Source: Stomatohabitans albus (GTDB lineage Bacteria > Actinomycetota > Nitriliruptoria > Euzebyales > Euzebyaceae). From it: 64,000 nt of DNA. The notes beneath the pieces are model-generated. The model was not told where the DNA came from. It made no database searches and saw nothing but the letters and a program-made list of their open reading frames with translations. Of the stretch, positions 33,801 through 42,165 are shown one piece after another. The stretch is taken from NCBI RefSeq assembly GCF_036336025.1, contig NZ_JAYKKE010000002.1, positions 303,364 through 367,363 on the forward strand. Direction: 5' to 3'. The position numbers and the translations under genes were made by a program. Every line of letters begins with the position of its first letter. The first letter of the stretch is position 1.

Positions 33801-34528
33801 CCGGTGCGCGGGTCTACGGGTCTAAACCAGGAGCTTACGGTGCAGGGCTGTTACCACTTATTGACGCCCATAACTGGACAGATGATGCCGACCTTGCTGC
33901 GGTCTACACCACTTGGGGAGGGTATGCCTACGGTGGCGGTCTCGAGGGGGTAGAAGCACCTGAAGCCATGAATGCCAGTTTTGCCCGCATCCAAATTGCG
34001 GTGAAGAATACCGATACTCGTGAACACGACTTGCTCGATAGCGATGACTACTTCCAGTACCACGGTGGCATGGTTGCAACGGTCAGAAATCTGACTGACC
34101 GGAGTCCGAAGGCTTATATCGGTGACTCCTCAGATCCTAGCCGCGTGAAAACGCGAGACCTTGCTGAAGAGACCGCGCGTGTATTCCGTGCTCGTGTCGC
34201 AAATCCGAAATGGATTGAAGCGATGAAACATCATGGTTATAAAGGCGCATTTGAGATGAGTGCCACGGTTGACTATATGTTCGGATATGACGCAACAACT
34301 GGCGTTGTTGAAGACTGGATGTATGAGACCTTAACGAATAAGTACGTCTTGGACCCCGATACAAGGGCGTTCATGGAAGAGTCCAATCCATGGGCACTTC
34401 GAGCTATTGCCGAACGTCTCCTTGAAGCTGCCGATCGCGGCCTGTGGGAAGAACCAAAGGAAGAAACCTTAGACGCCTTACGTGAAGCCTATTTGGCAAG
34501 CGAAGGTGATTTGGAAGCAGACGAATGA
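30851..34528 (+). CDS. cobN: Cobaltochelatase subunit CobN
   Basis: This is the large subunit (1225 residues) of the ATP-dependent cobalt chelatase. It belongs to the CobN/BchH family. The ATG at 30851 follows AGGAAGG and gives the family N-terminus MILLASTADTDLL; an in-frame ATG at 30824 is less fitting. The core signature LGKHGTLEWMPGKGAGLS is present, with the metal/tetrapyrrole segment YGSKPGAYGAGLL later. It needs an AAA+/VWA partner, here the fused ChlI-ChlD protein at 42155. The riboswitch just before it makes the whole operon cobalamin-responsive. It overlaps cobB by four bases. Confidence 0.95.
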   Translation: MILLASTADTDLLAAIAASKQADKDVPPVTTISIGADPTTHTVPDLDGIQVVMVRLLGGRRAWAPFDAVRQSCVERGIPFIAMSGEVAPDAELTGLSTVPSAVVAQCFDYLVKGGVRNAGNLLAFLTDTLLMGGVGFEDPVDEPMTGVYGEADADPSKPTVGIVFYRSHFLSNNTAFVDALIDGIHAHGCNAVAVYTYSLRPDPETGRSDALDLLASHQIDALLVGMFAMGGTIESEEGAWTAQALLDLGVPVIQAIAATSSAAEFNETDRGLSPMDTAMYIALPEFDGRIIGVPTSFKEQTDAGAVYVPDAERSLRVAGIAARHAKLRHIPVEDRKLCLVLSNYPSKHSRIGNAVGLDTPQSAVAILNTLTEQGWNTGHWKDEPLTGDQLIHQLIEAGGFDTEFLTEAQLAGQPHRIDAQTYQSWFDALPAGFTEPVVESWGPPPGEVLVHDGDLVFATRTFGNVTLAVQPPRGFGENPVAIYHDPDLPPSHQYLAFYRWVDNVLGADAILHLGKHGTLEWMPGKGAGLSASCGPDAILGDLPFVYPFVVNDPGEGTQAKRRAHATIVDHMVPPMTRAETYDELTQLEQLLDEYYHIDQMDPAKVQAVQGEIWQLLRSAELVRDLKFAEHGDDIPEDLDDLIVDVDGYLCEIKDAQIRGGLHILGHEASETERIDLVLAILRLPQGGHQGLRATVGAHLGVDEAALLQDAGAKLAQPMVIPPSFDELDPARLVTNSDAIDALEAIAREMIAQLESGGYDPDQAAEIVANVMGEPHDDLVALLRFACEQVVPRLGGVGLELERIHQALSGAYIPAGPSGSPTRGRLDVLPTGKNFYSVDPKALPSELSWQVGQRLADDLIKRHIKEEGEPPKSVGIVVWGTAAMRTHGDDIAEILALYGVRPTWHHETRRVTGLELISLEELGRPRVDVTVRISGFFRDAFPHLVELIDQAARMVASADEPEDQNPIRAHVNTDVANGADAHLAGARVYGSKPGAYGAGLLPLIDAHNWTDDADLAAVYTTWGGYAYGGGLEGVEAPEAMNASFARIQIAVKNTDTREHDLLDSDDYFQYHGGMVATVRNLTDRSPKAYIGDSSDPSRVKTRDLAEETARVFRARVANPKWIEAMKHHGYKGAFEMSATVDYMFGYDATTGVVEDWMYETLTNKYVLDPDTRAFMEESNPWALRAIAERLLEAADRGLWEEPKEETLDALREAYLASEGDLEADE

Positions 34529-35919
34529 GTGATCACTATCCAACCATCGTGATTGGTGGTACAACCAGTGGCGTGGGCAAAACCAGCGTCGCCACTGGAT
34601 TGATGGCTGCGCTGACTACAGCTGGATATATCGTGCAAGGCCATAAAGTTGGTCCTGACTACATTGATCCGTCTTGGCACGAGCTCGCTACTGGTCGACC
34701 TCGGCGCAATCTTGACGTCATGATGGCTGGGGAGGATCAGATTGCCCCTCTTGTCAAACAGGCGATGGTTGGAGCAGATATCAGTGTCATTGAAGGGGTG
34801 ATGGGGCTTTTTGATGGTGCCGGACCTCAAGATGATTACGCGTCCACCGCCCACATAGCCCGTCTCCTCAACGCACCTATTATTTTGGTTGTAGACGCCG
34901 CAAATGTCAGCCGCTCCGTCGCGGCAACGGTATACGGGTTCACGCATTTTATGGGATCACCCGGTGCACCGTTGGCGCGCATTGCGGGGGTGATAGCCAA
35001 CCGAATCGGAAGCTCAAAACATGCTGATCTCATCACACAAGCAGTTGAGAGCATCGGGGTACCGATGTTGGGTTGCCTGCCCCGGGTTCCTGAATTAGCC
35101 ACTCCGAGTCGCCATCTTGGGTTGATACCTGTTGCAGAACGAACAGCACAAGCCCATGACACGGTCAGTGGGTTAGGCGCTTGGGTTGCGGCCAATACTG
35201 ATATTCACCGGGTCATTGAGTGGGCAAACCGGGCTCAGTTGCCTGAAGGTCCAATGTGGTTCCCAGGTACAAGTCGTCTGAATGGCCACGAGCCAGTCAC
35301 CATTGCCGTCGCCGAAGGTGAAGCGTTCAGTTTCCAATACACCGAAAATGTGCTTGCGCTAGAAGCCGCCGGGGCACGGTTAGTACCCTTTGATCCCACC
35401 GTCGACCGTCATCTTCCAGACCAGACCGAAGTCATTTGGATAGGTGGTGGTTTTCCAGAAATGCATGCGCTCAAGCTTGCTGAAAATCGGGCACTTATCG
35501 CTGATATTCAACGCTTTGCTGATCGGGGGGGCGCCATTGTTGCTGAATGTGCAGGGTTGCTCTATCTCAGCGAAGTTCTTGACGGCCACAAGATGAGTGG
35601 TTTGTTACCCATAGAAGCGGCGATGAGCTCATCCTTAACCTTGGGCTATCGTCGTGCTAAAGCAGAAACTGACAGTGTGTTATTTCAGGCTGGCGATCAG
35701 ATCATCGGCCATGAGTTTCACCGCACACAATTAACTCGTTTACCACAAGGGCCTCATGCCTGGACCTTAACGGATCCCTATTCCGGAGTGGTCACCCAAG
35801 AAGGGGTGGTAAGCCACGGGGGCAATATCCATGCGGCCTATCTACATACGCAGTGGATCGACCCCAGCCCAGCTCAACGGTTGGTGCAATGTGCTCTGGA
35901 TAAGCGAGCACAAACCTGA
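34525..35919 (+). CDS. cobB/cbiA: Cobyrinic acid a,c-diamide synthase
   Basis: This 464-residue enzyme amidates carboxylates a and c of the corrin ring using glutamine and ATP. The N-terminal P-loop GGTTSGVGKTSVATG and the switch region VEGVMGLFDG are visible. The C-terminal glutamine amidotransferase domain has the nucleophile in AECAGLLYL and a downstream His in HGGNIHAAYLH. The ATG overlaps the stop of cobN. Length and domain order match CobB/CbiA. In the late-cobalt pathway it acts on hydrogenobyrinate, and in the early-cobalt route on cobyrinate. Confidence 0.95.
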   Translation: MSDHYPTIVIGGTTSGVGKTSVATGLMAALTTAGYIVQGHKVGPDYIDPSWHELATGRPRRNLDVMMAGEDQIAPLVKQAMVGADISVIEGVMGLFDGAGPQDDYASTAHIARLLNAPIILVVDAANVSRSVAATVYGFTHFMGSPGAPLARIAGVIANRIGSSKHADLITQAVESIGVPMLGCLPRVPELATPSRHLGLIPVAERTAQAHDTVSGLGAWVAANTDIHRVIEWANRAQLPEGPMWFPGTSRLNGHEPVTIAVAEGEAFSFQYTENVLALEAAGARLVPFDPTVDRHLPDQTEVIWIGGGFPEMHALKLAENRALIADIQRFADRGGAIVAECAGLLYLSEVLDGHKMSGLLPIEAAMSSSLTLGYRRAKAETDSVLFQAGDQIIGHEFHRTQLTRLPQGPHAWTLTDPYSGVVTQEGVVSHGGNIHAAYLHTQWIDPSPAQRLVQCALDKRAQT

Positions 35920-35930
35920 AAGGATTCATC

Positions 35931-36656
35931 ATGAGTAAGCTTATTGGCCTCGGCGTTGGTCCAGGCGACCCTGACTATGTAACAGTGAAAGGGGTCAAAG
36001 CGATCAAGGTAGCTGATGTTATTTTTGTTCCTGTCGGCAATACCGGAGACCCTGGGTATGCCGAAGAGATTGTCCGCCACTACGCGCCTCGAGATAATAT
36101 TGTTCGGTTACCCTTTGAGTTGGGGAACTGGGCAGATGACTATGAAGAACGACGTTTGGCATGGGATGAAGCAGCCAAACCGGTTATTGAAGCGTTAAAT
36201 GAGGGCAAACAGTGCCTATTTGCCACCATTGGCGATCCCAATGTCTATGCAACATTTACCTATTTGGCCCGTGCGGTATCTCGCGCACGGCCAGAAACAG
36301 AGATAGAGACCATTCCTGGCATCATGGCGATGCAAGCAGTTGCGAGTGCTTCTGGAACGGTGATCTGTGAAGACCGTCAAACAGTGGCTTTGATGCCATT
36401 GACATTGGGTATGCCTGCCTATGTTGATGCGCTTGAAACCCATGACACGGTTGTGGCGTATAAGGGGGGGCGAAAGATCAGTGAAATTCGTGATGCGGTT
36501 GCCAACGCGGGTCGGCTAAACGACGTTGTATTTGGCGCCAAACTAGGGCATCCAGATCAAGTGGTAACCCGTAATCTTCCCGATGAAGCACCGTACCTGT
36601 CAACTGTGATTGTCAGTCGTGGTCGCCTCCATCTCGATGGCCATGAGGCCTCATAA
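35931..36656 (+). CDS. cobI/cbiL: Precorrin-2/cobalt-factor-II C20-methyltransferase
   Basis: This 241-residue tetrapyrrole methyltransferase adds a methyl at C20 of precorrin-2. The glycine-rich start GLGVGPGDPDYVTVKGVKAI is the class signature, and the SAM-binding region contains LFATIGDPNVYATFTYL and IPGIMAMQAVASASG. The CobI/CbiL group is recognised by its longer N-terminal insertion (YEERRLAWDEAAKPV). It is separated from cobB by eleven bases. Whether it acts on precorrin-2 or the cobalt form depends on the pathway branch. Confidence 0.92.
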   Translation: MSKLIGLGVGPGDPDYVTVKGVKAIKVADVIFVPVGNTGDPGYAEEIVRHYAPRDNIVRLPFELGNWADDYEERRLAWDEAAKPVIEALNEGKQCLFATIGDPNVYATFTYLARAVSRARPETEIETIPGIMAMQAVASASGTVICEDRQTVALMPLTLGMPAYVDALETHDTVVAYKGGRKISEIRDAVANAGRLNDVVFGAKLGHPDQVVTRNLPDEAPYLSTVIVSRGRLHLDGHEAS

Positions 36657-36667
36657 GGAGCATTATT

Positions 36668-37543
36668 TTGAGTGGACATGTTATTTTTATCGGGGCTGGC
36701 CCAGGCGCTGCCGACCTCATTACCATCCGTGGAGCTCGTGCCATAGCCAAAGCTGACGTTGTGATTTGGGCATCAAGTTTGGTTGCACCAGACATGATTA
36801 GTGAGCACGCCAACGAAGGCGCTGAGATCTATGACTCACTAGAAATGAGTCTTGAAGACCAGATTGCTCTATACACTAGCGCAGCTAAGGAAGGACTCAC
36901 CGTCGCCCGTGTCCATTCAGGTGACACAAGCTTGTATGGTGCTATTGGTGAACAGATTGCACGCCTTACTGAGGTTGGCTGTACATACGAAATCATTCCA
37001 GGGGTCAGTGCGTTTGGAGCTGGTGCCGCAGCCTTTGGTGTGGAACTCACGGTACCTGAGGTGAGCCAATCCATCGTGCTAACCCGTATGGCAACACGCA
37101 CACCGATGCCTGCCAATGAGAGCATTGAAAACTTTGCGGCAATTGGTACCACCATGGTGCTATTCCTGAGTGTCAAACGAGGCAAAGCCTTACAAGCCCA
37201 ACTGCTTAGTGGCGGTCAATACACCGAAGATACTCCCGTTGCGATTGGCTATCGCATCACCTGGCCTGACGAGGAATTACGTCGGTGCCGACTAGGTGAT
37301 CTTGCCGCAACCTTGCGAGAGCTTGGGCAAACGCGCACTGTACTTATCATGGTTGGCCCTGCACTCGGTATTGACCCTACAAAACCAGGCGCAACAAGCG
37401 GACACGCGACTCGAAGTCGCCTCTATGATCCGTCATTTAGCCACGCGTTACGAGCTGCGGTCAAGCCAGAAGGTGACGGGGGACAATATACCGGTGGCGA
37501 ATATGAGCCCGAATGGGCTGATGTTAAGGATAATCCACGCTAA
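36668..37543 (+). CDS. cobM/cbiF: Precorrin-4 C11-methyltransferase
   Basis: This 291-residue enzyme methylates C11 of precorrin-4. Signature segments are FIGAGPGAADLITIRGARAI, then DVVIWASSLVAPDMI, VHSGDTSLYGAIGEQ and IPGVSAFGAGAA. The start is TTG at 36668, preceded by AAGGAGC, and gives the family N-terminus. An acidic tail of about 25 residues goes beyond the usual length. The stop overlaps the ATG of cobL by one base. CobM and CbiF cannot be told apart from sequence alone. Confidence 0.93.
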   Translation: MSGHVIFIGAGPGAADLITIRGARAIAKADVVIWASSLVAPDMISEHANEGAEIYDSLEMSLEDQIALYTSAAKEGLTVARVHSGDTSLYGAIGEQIARLTEVGCTYEIIPGVSAFGAGAAAFGVELTVPEVSQSIVLTRMATRTPMPANESIENFAAIGTTMVLFLSVKRGKALQAQLLSGGQYTEDTPVAIGYRITWPDEELRRCRLGDLAATLRELGQTRTVLIMVGPALGIDPTKPGATSGHATRSRLYDPSFSHALRAAVKPEGDGGQYTGGEYEPEWADVKDNPR

Positions 37544-38760
37544 TGGATAATGTCATCCATGTGATGGGGGTTCCGCGAGTCGTTAGTGATGCTGACCGTG
37601 CCGTACTTGAAACGGCTGATCTGATCGTTGGCTCCAGTCGACAATGCAGTCTGATCCCGCATCCCCCCAATGCAACAACGATTGATTGGTCAATGGGGTT
37701 TGACCAAGTCTATGGGGCATTGACAACGGCAAACGCACCAGTGGTGCTCGCCAGTGGTGACCCAGGGTTCTTTGGTATCGTTCGCCGATTAAACCAAAAG
37801 TTTCCATCAAGCCGTCTTAATGTGCTTCCCGCCATTTCTAGTGTGGCCAGCGCATTCGGCATGATTGGGATGCCTTGGACTGATGCCGTTGTTGCGAGTG
37901 CGCATGGGCGCGATATTCGTCATGCCATTGCACTTGCGCGGGCTTATCCAAAAGTGGCGGTACTTACCGAACCCAATCAGGGAGCTCAACGCCTCTTTGA
38001 GGGTGTTAAGGATCTTGGCCGAACGGTATATGTTGCAGCTGATATTGGCGGTCCAAATGAAATCATTGCCCGTCATCATGACGGTGATCGTTGGCCAGAT
38101 CCGAATGTCGTGCTCATTATTGATGAAGAAGCACTGGCTATCGAAAATAGCCCTGAAACCGAAGCACCCATCACAGCTGGACAAATGCCAACACCATTCT
38201 TTGGCCTGCCTGAAGCTGTGTATGAGCACCGTGATGGGATGATAACAAAAGCGGAGGTACGTGCCGTTGCCCTTGCCTGGCTGGCTCCTGGTCCTGGAAA
38301 GGTCATTTGGGATATTGGGTGTGGTTCTGGCAGTGTGTCTGTTGAGGCAGCAAGTGCAGGCGCCGCCGTATTCGCCGTAGATAGTGACCCTGACCAAGTT
38401 GCTCGAACTCGTCGAAACGCTGCTACACATCAAGTCACCGTTCAGGCTATCTCTGGCAATGCAGATACGGTGATCAACCAATGGCAACAGCTCATTGTTG
38501 CCGATGCTGCCTTCATTGGTGGGGGAGGAGACGCTGCACTTAACGCAACAGTTGAGGCGGGGGTTGGACGAATTGTGCTGACACTTGCAGCGATAGATCG
38601 GGTTATTCCCGTGATTAAAACACTGGAATACGCCGGCTATGGCGTACGGGCAACCCAGATTCAAGCAAACCGGCTGGAAGGGTTAGCCAATGGGCAGCGC
38701 CGACTAGCGGCGTTAAATCCAGTAACGATTATTCGTGCGGAAAAGCTGGTTATCCCGTGA
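37543..38760 (+). CDS. cobL/cbiET: Precorrin-6Y C5,15-methyltransferase (CbiE-CbiT fusion)
   Basis: This 405-residue bifunctional enzyme has two domains. Residues 1-200 are a CbiE-type tetrapyrrole methylase (HVMGVPRVVSD, ASGDPGFFGIVRRL) that methylates C5. Residues 215-400 are a CbiT-type domain with the SAM motif DIGCGSGSVSVEAA that methylates C15 and decarboxylates the acetate side chain. The fusion is called CobL in the late-cobalt pathway. It starts within the cobM stop and its TGA overlaps the GTG of the next gene. Confidence 0.93.
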   Translation: MDNVIHVMGVPRVVSDADRAVLETADLIVGSSRQCSLIPHPPNATTIDWSMGFDQVYGALTTANAPVVLASGDPGFFGIVRRLNQKFPSSRLNVLPAISSVASAFGMIGMPWTDAVVASAHGRDIRHAIALARAYPKVAVLTEPNQGAQRLFEGVKDLGRTVYVAADIGGPNEIIARHHDGDRWPDPNVVLIIDEEALAIENSPETEAPITAGQMPTPFFGLPEAVYEHRDGMITKAEVRAVALAWLAPGPGKVIWDIGCGSGSVSVEAASAGAAVFAVDSDPDQVARTRRNAATHQVTVQAISGNADTVINQWQQLIVADAAFIGGGGDAALNATVEAGVGRIVLTLAAIDRVIPVIKTLEYAGYGVRATQIQANRLEGLANGQRRLAALNPVTIIRAEKLVIP

Positions 38761-40547
38761 TTGGCGTTATCGCGGTTACACAAAATGGGCGAGCTGCCGC
38801 GAACAACCTTATAGACAGCCTCAATACACAGCGTGGATGTCGTGCCAAGCTTTTGTCGGGACCCGCAAAAACCGCGATACAAGAAGGTTGGACCACCTGC
38901 GATGCACTGATTTGTTTCCTGGCAGTGGGAGCAACTGTCCGGCTAGTCGCGCCGCTGTGTACTGACAAACGGTACGACCCCCCTGTGCTCTGTGTCAATG
39001 AAACCGCTGAATGGGTTATTCCCATTCTCGGCGGCCATAACCACACCGGTGCCGGTGCTGGAAATGACCTTGCCAAGACAGTTGCTGAGCTATTGGGTGC
39101 AACAGCCGTGGTGACAACGGCCAGTGATAGCCACGGACTTGGAAATATCGACCACTTATTCGTGGATCCTGATCATGACTACCGGCCAGCCATGATGCGC
39201 GCCCGGATTGATGGGGCAACCCTGCAAGTGTGGGCCGAACATCCTCACTACTTAAACCTCATCGACGGAATTGGCCCCTATAGCGTCGTTGACCGTATCG
39301 AAGACCTCACCGATCCAGCGCTCCTTATTACCAGCCGTACTGACATACCAATACCAGAAGGGGCTACGGTTATCCGACCCCAACACCTCGTCGTTGGGGT
39401 CGGAACAAGCAAAGGCTGCCCACCTGATGAACTTGCTCAAGCCGCTCAAGCGGTACTAAATAACGCCAACCGCCATCCCCGCAGTGTGCGTGCCATCGCA
39501 AGTGTGACTGCAAAGGCTGATGAGCCAGCGGTGCGTGCGCTTGCCGATACCTTTGGGGTGCCAGTCCTTATCTTTCCGCCAGAAGTCCTAGCATCCATAC
39601 CGGTGCCAAACCCTTCTGCGCACCCACTCGCTGCAGTTGGTACCCCAAGTGTGGCAGAGGCCTCCGCTTTAGCAGCTACCCACGGTGACCTGCTCGTAGA
39701 AAAAACAGTTTCAATTCCAACAACACAAGGAGCTGCAATGGCAACAGCCGCAGTCGCAACGGACCCGGTCAATACGCGGGGCCATTTGCTCTTATTAGGA
39801 ATGGGACCAGGTGATCCCAACCTCGTTCCACCGGCCACACGCGAAGCGCTTGCCCAAGCTGATGTTGTGATCGGGCTTGACCAATATCTTGATCGATGCC
39901 GCCAATGGATTTCGCCAAATGCCGATATCAGGCCATCAGGGCTCGGGAATGAGACCGGACGAGCTAAGGATGCAGTGGCAACCGCAAGGAATGGCCATAT
40001 TGTCGCCCTGATCAGTGGTGGTGATATTGGCACATTTGCCATGGCCAGCCCCGCATTGGAAGCCTTGGGCGATGCCGATGACATCGATGTAACGGTGGTA
40101 CCAGGTATTACTGCAAGTTTGACCGCTGCCGCTCTTTTGGGAGCGCCGCTGGGTCATGATCATTGCAATATCAGCCTCTCAAATCTGATGACACCCTGGG
40201 CGGTGATTCAACAGCGAGTGCAAGCCGCAGCGATGGGTGACTTTGTTATCTGTTTATACAATCCTCGCTCAAAAGATAGGAACTGGCAGCTTGACTGGGT
40301 CAAAGAAACGTTATTAGCGCACCGTTCTTCGTCGACACCAGTCGGACTTGTTACCGATGCCAGCCGTCCAACCCAGAACATTGTTCGTACCACCCTTGGT
40401 GAATTGGATACCAGTCTCGTGGACATGTTGACCATGGTTGTGATCGGTTCATCACAGACAGAATGGATGGGTCCACGGATGGTAACCCCTCGCGGGTATT
40501 CAGATAAGTATGCTGATTTTGCCCAAGGGGGAACGAATGCTGAATGA
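38757..40547 (+). CDS. cbiG-cobJ: CbiG-CobJ/CbiH fusion protein
   Basis: This 596-residue protein is a fusion. Residues 1-330 are CbiG-like: CFLAVGATVRLVAPL, VVPILGGHNHTGAGAGND-like LGGHNHTGAG, and the C-terminal CbiG domain GVGTSKGCPPDEL. CbiG opens the delta-lactone and releases acetaldehyde in the early-cobalt route. Residues 345-590 are a precorrin-3B C17-methyltransferase (LLLLGMGPGDPNLVP, ALISGGDIGTFAMAS, VPGITASLTAAALLGAPLGHD). The GTG start overlaps the cobL stop (GTGA). The presence of CbiG argues for the cobalt-early pathway, in contrast with cobN. Confidence 0.92.
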   Translation: MIGVIAVTQNGRAAANNLIDSLNTQRGCRAKLLSGPAKTAIQEGWTTCDALICFLAVGATVRLVAPLCTDKRYDPPVLCVNETAEWVIPILGGHNHTGAGAGNDLAKTVAELLGATAVVTTASDSHGLGNIDHLFVDPDHDYRPAMMRARIDGATLQVWAEHPHYLNLIDGIGPYSVVDRIEDLTDPALLITSRTDIPIPEGATVIRPQHLVVGVGTSKGCPPDELAQAAQAVLNNANRHPRSVRAIASVTAKADEPAVRALADTFGVPVLIFPPEVLASIPVPNPSAHPLAAVGTPSVAEASALAATHGDLLVEKTVSIPTTQGAAMATAAVATDPVNTRGHLLLLGMGPGDPNLVPPATREALAQADVVIGLDQYLDRCRQWISPNADIRPSGLGNETGRAKDAVATARNGHIVALISGGDIGTFAMASPALEALGDADDIDVTVVPGITASLTAAALLGAPLGHDHCNISLSNLMTPWAVIQQRVQAAAMGDFVICLYNPRSKDRNWQLDWVKETLLAHRSSSTPVGLVTDASRPTQNIVRTTLGELDTSLVDMLTMVVIGSSQTEWMGPRMVTPRGYSDKYADFAQGGTNAE

Positions 40548-41169
40548 GCCACACCCGATTGAGGTCCAGAGCTACAAGCTGTTGCGAGCCGAACTGGATC
40601 GTGTCTACCCCGAAGTTGCTGAATTGCCACCGCTCAGCCGTGCTGTTGTTGAACGAGTCGTACATGCAACCGGCGATGTGACCCTGGTACCCGATCTCGT
40701 TGTTGATGAAGTGGCGCTCCAGGCGGGACGTGATGCCATTGAGGCTGGAGCACCCTTAATTACCGATGTCCGTATGACAAGTGCAGGTGTATCTGGCGGT
40801 ATATGTGCAATTGATTTCTGCCCGGTTGCCCCAGCTGGTTCAACACGATCACGGGCTGGAATGAAAATAGCGTTAGAACAAGCTGATGGACCTGTCATCG
40901 TCGTTGTGGGTTGTAGCCCAACAAGTGTCTGGGCACTCCTTGACGCGGTTGAGTCAGGCATACCAGCACCGGTGCTAACTGTGGCAACTCCCGTAGGCTA
41001 TGTGGACGCGGTTGAGAGCAAAACCGCCTTGGCAACGAGTGGATTGCCTTGGGTAGGTAATACAAATCGTCGAGGTGGCGCAGCTATTGCATCAGCAATG
41101 GTGAATGCCTTGCGGTATCACCCCCGGTATGAGGGTGATACCAATGCGGTCCGCCCCTTAACGGTGTAA
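40537..41169 (+). CDS. cobH/cbiC: Precorrin-8X methylmutase
   Basis: This 210-residue mutase moves the methyl from C11 to C12 to give (hydrogeno)byrinate. The catalytic His lies in VERVVHATGD, near residue 44, and the binding segments are ITDVRMTSAGVSG and VVGCSPTSVWALL, with GLPWVGNTNRRGGA near the end. The ATG at 40537 is preferred since AAGGGGG precedes it; it overlaps the previous gene by eleven bases. A frame extension to 40510 is possible but has no better site. Confidence 0.95.
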   Translation: MLNEPHPIEVQSYKLLRAELDRVYPEVAELPPLSRAVVERVVHATGDVTLVPDLVVDEVALQAGRDAIEAGAPLITDVRMTSAGVSGGICAIDFCPVAPAGSTRSRAGMKIALEQADGPVIVVVGCSPTSVWALLDAVESGIPAPVLTVATPVGYVDAVESKTALATSGLPWVGNTNRRGGAAIASAMVNALRYHPRYEGDTNAVRPLTV

Positions 41170-41190
41170 GCACGATAGACAGAGGTAACC

Positions 41191-42165
41191 ATGTTCCAAA
41201 GTATTCAGCCTGATCGGATGCCAGCTCTCTTAGTGAGTGGCCATGGCACTGCTGATCAAGAAGGGGTCGACGAGTTTATGGCCCTGGTTGATATTTGTGC
41301 CCAAATGCGTCCTGAAATTGATGTGCGTGCTGGGTTCATTGAATTAAGTCCACCCCCCTTGGGTGAGTCAATTGCCGAGCTCTATGCCAAGGGCCATAAA
41401 CACATGATTTCAGTTCCCCTCATGCTGTTTGATGCCGGTCACTCAAAAACTGATATTCCCGCAAGTTTAAATATCGGGAAATCTCAGCATCCAGGTCTTG
41501 ATATCACCTATGCCAAACCCCTTGGTATTCACACGAGTCTCATTGAAGCCATTAACAAACGATTAGAAGCTGCAGTTCCTGTTGATGAGCGTAAGGAAAC
41601 TGCAGTCCTGATCGTAGGTCGTGGTGCGAGTGACCCTGCGTCAAACTCTCGGGTAGCCCAAGTCGCGCGTCTCATCTGGGAAGGTCGTGATTGGCCAGAA
41701 ACAGAGATTGCCTTTATCGGTATTACCCGTCCTTCCCTCCAAGAGGGTTTGGATAAACTTAAACGTTTGGGCTACAAGAAGATCGTCGTTATTGCCTACT
41801 TCTTATTCACCGGCGTCCTTGAACAACGCATTCGTAATCAAAGCCTAGAGTGGGCTAAGGCAAACAATATTGATTTGACCGTTGCTGACTATTTTGGTCC
41901 TGATCCACTGATCGCCGAGATGGTGTGGTTACGGTATGACGAAACGGTGACCGGTGCGATTGACCGCGACTGTGACACGTGTATTCACCGTTTTAAAACA
42001 GACGGATTCGAACATAAATTAAACGCACCCCTCGTTCCCCATGAACACCCTGATGATCCCAATACCCATGGGCATCATCACGGACATGGGCATACCCATG
42101 GACATGGCCATCATCATGCCCATGGCCACGGACATGATCATGGAGGTCATCGCCATGAGCACTGA
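41191..42165 (+). CDS. cbiX: Sirohydrochlorin cobaltochelatase CbiX with His-rich tail
   Basis: This 324-residue protein holds two CbiX/SirB repeats. The first contains ALLVSGHGTADQEGVDEFM and the metal-binding PLMLFDAGHSKTDIP; the second has VLIVGRGASDPASNSRVAQV and FLFTGVLEQRI. It would insert cobalt (or iron) into sirohydrochlorin. The last 45 residues are almost only His, Gly, Asp and Thr (HGHGHTHGHGHHHAHGHG and more), a metal-storage or delivery tail of a type known in some chelatases and Ni/Co chaperones. The DNA for that tail is a repetitive CATGG/CATCAT tract, so assembly or slippage errors are possible. It overlaps chlID by eleven bases. Confidence 0.92.
   Translation: MFQSIQPDRMPALLVSGHGTADQEGVDEFMALVDICAQMRPEIDVRAGFIELSPPPLGESIAELYAKGHKHMISVPLMLFDAGHSKTDIPASLNIGKSQHPGLDITYAKPLGIHTSLIEAINKRLEAAVPVDERKETAVLIVGRGASDPASNSRVAQVARLIWEGRDWPETEIAFIGITRPSLQEGLDKLKRLGYKKIVVIAYFLFTGVLEQRIRNQSLEWAKANNIDLTVADYFGPDPLIAEMVWLRYDETVTGAIDRDCDTCIHRFKTDGFEHKLNAPLVPHEHPDDPNTHGHHHGHGHTHGHGHHHAHGHGHDHGGHRHEH

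Noticed and set aside
37807-38664. Long minus-strand frame of 285 codons opposite cobL
   Set aside because: It is antisense to a well-recognised CobL; the product has no family pattern and is rich in shadow-type residues. Stop avoidance follows from codon use on the sense strand.
39446-40084. Minus-strand frame of 212 codons opposite the CbiG-CobJ fusion
   Set aside because: Antisense to conserved domains; Ala/Ser-rich shadow translation.
42050-42150. CRISPR-like or satellite repeat
   Set aside because: The repeats encode the His-rich tail of CbiX in frame, with no spacers of regular length.
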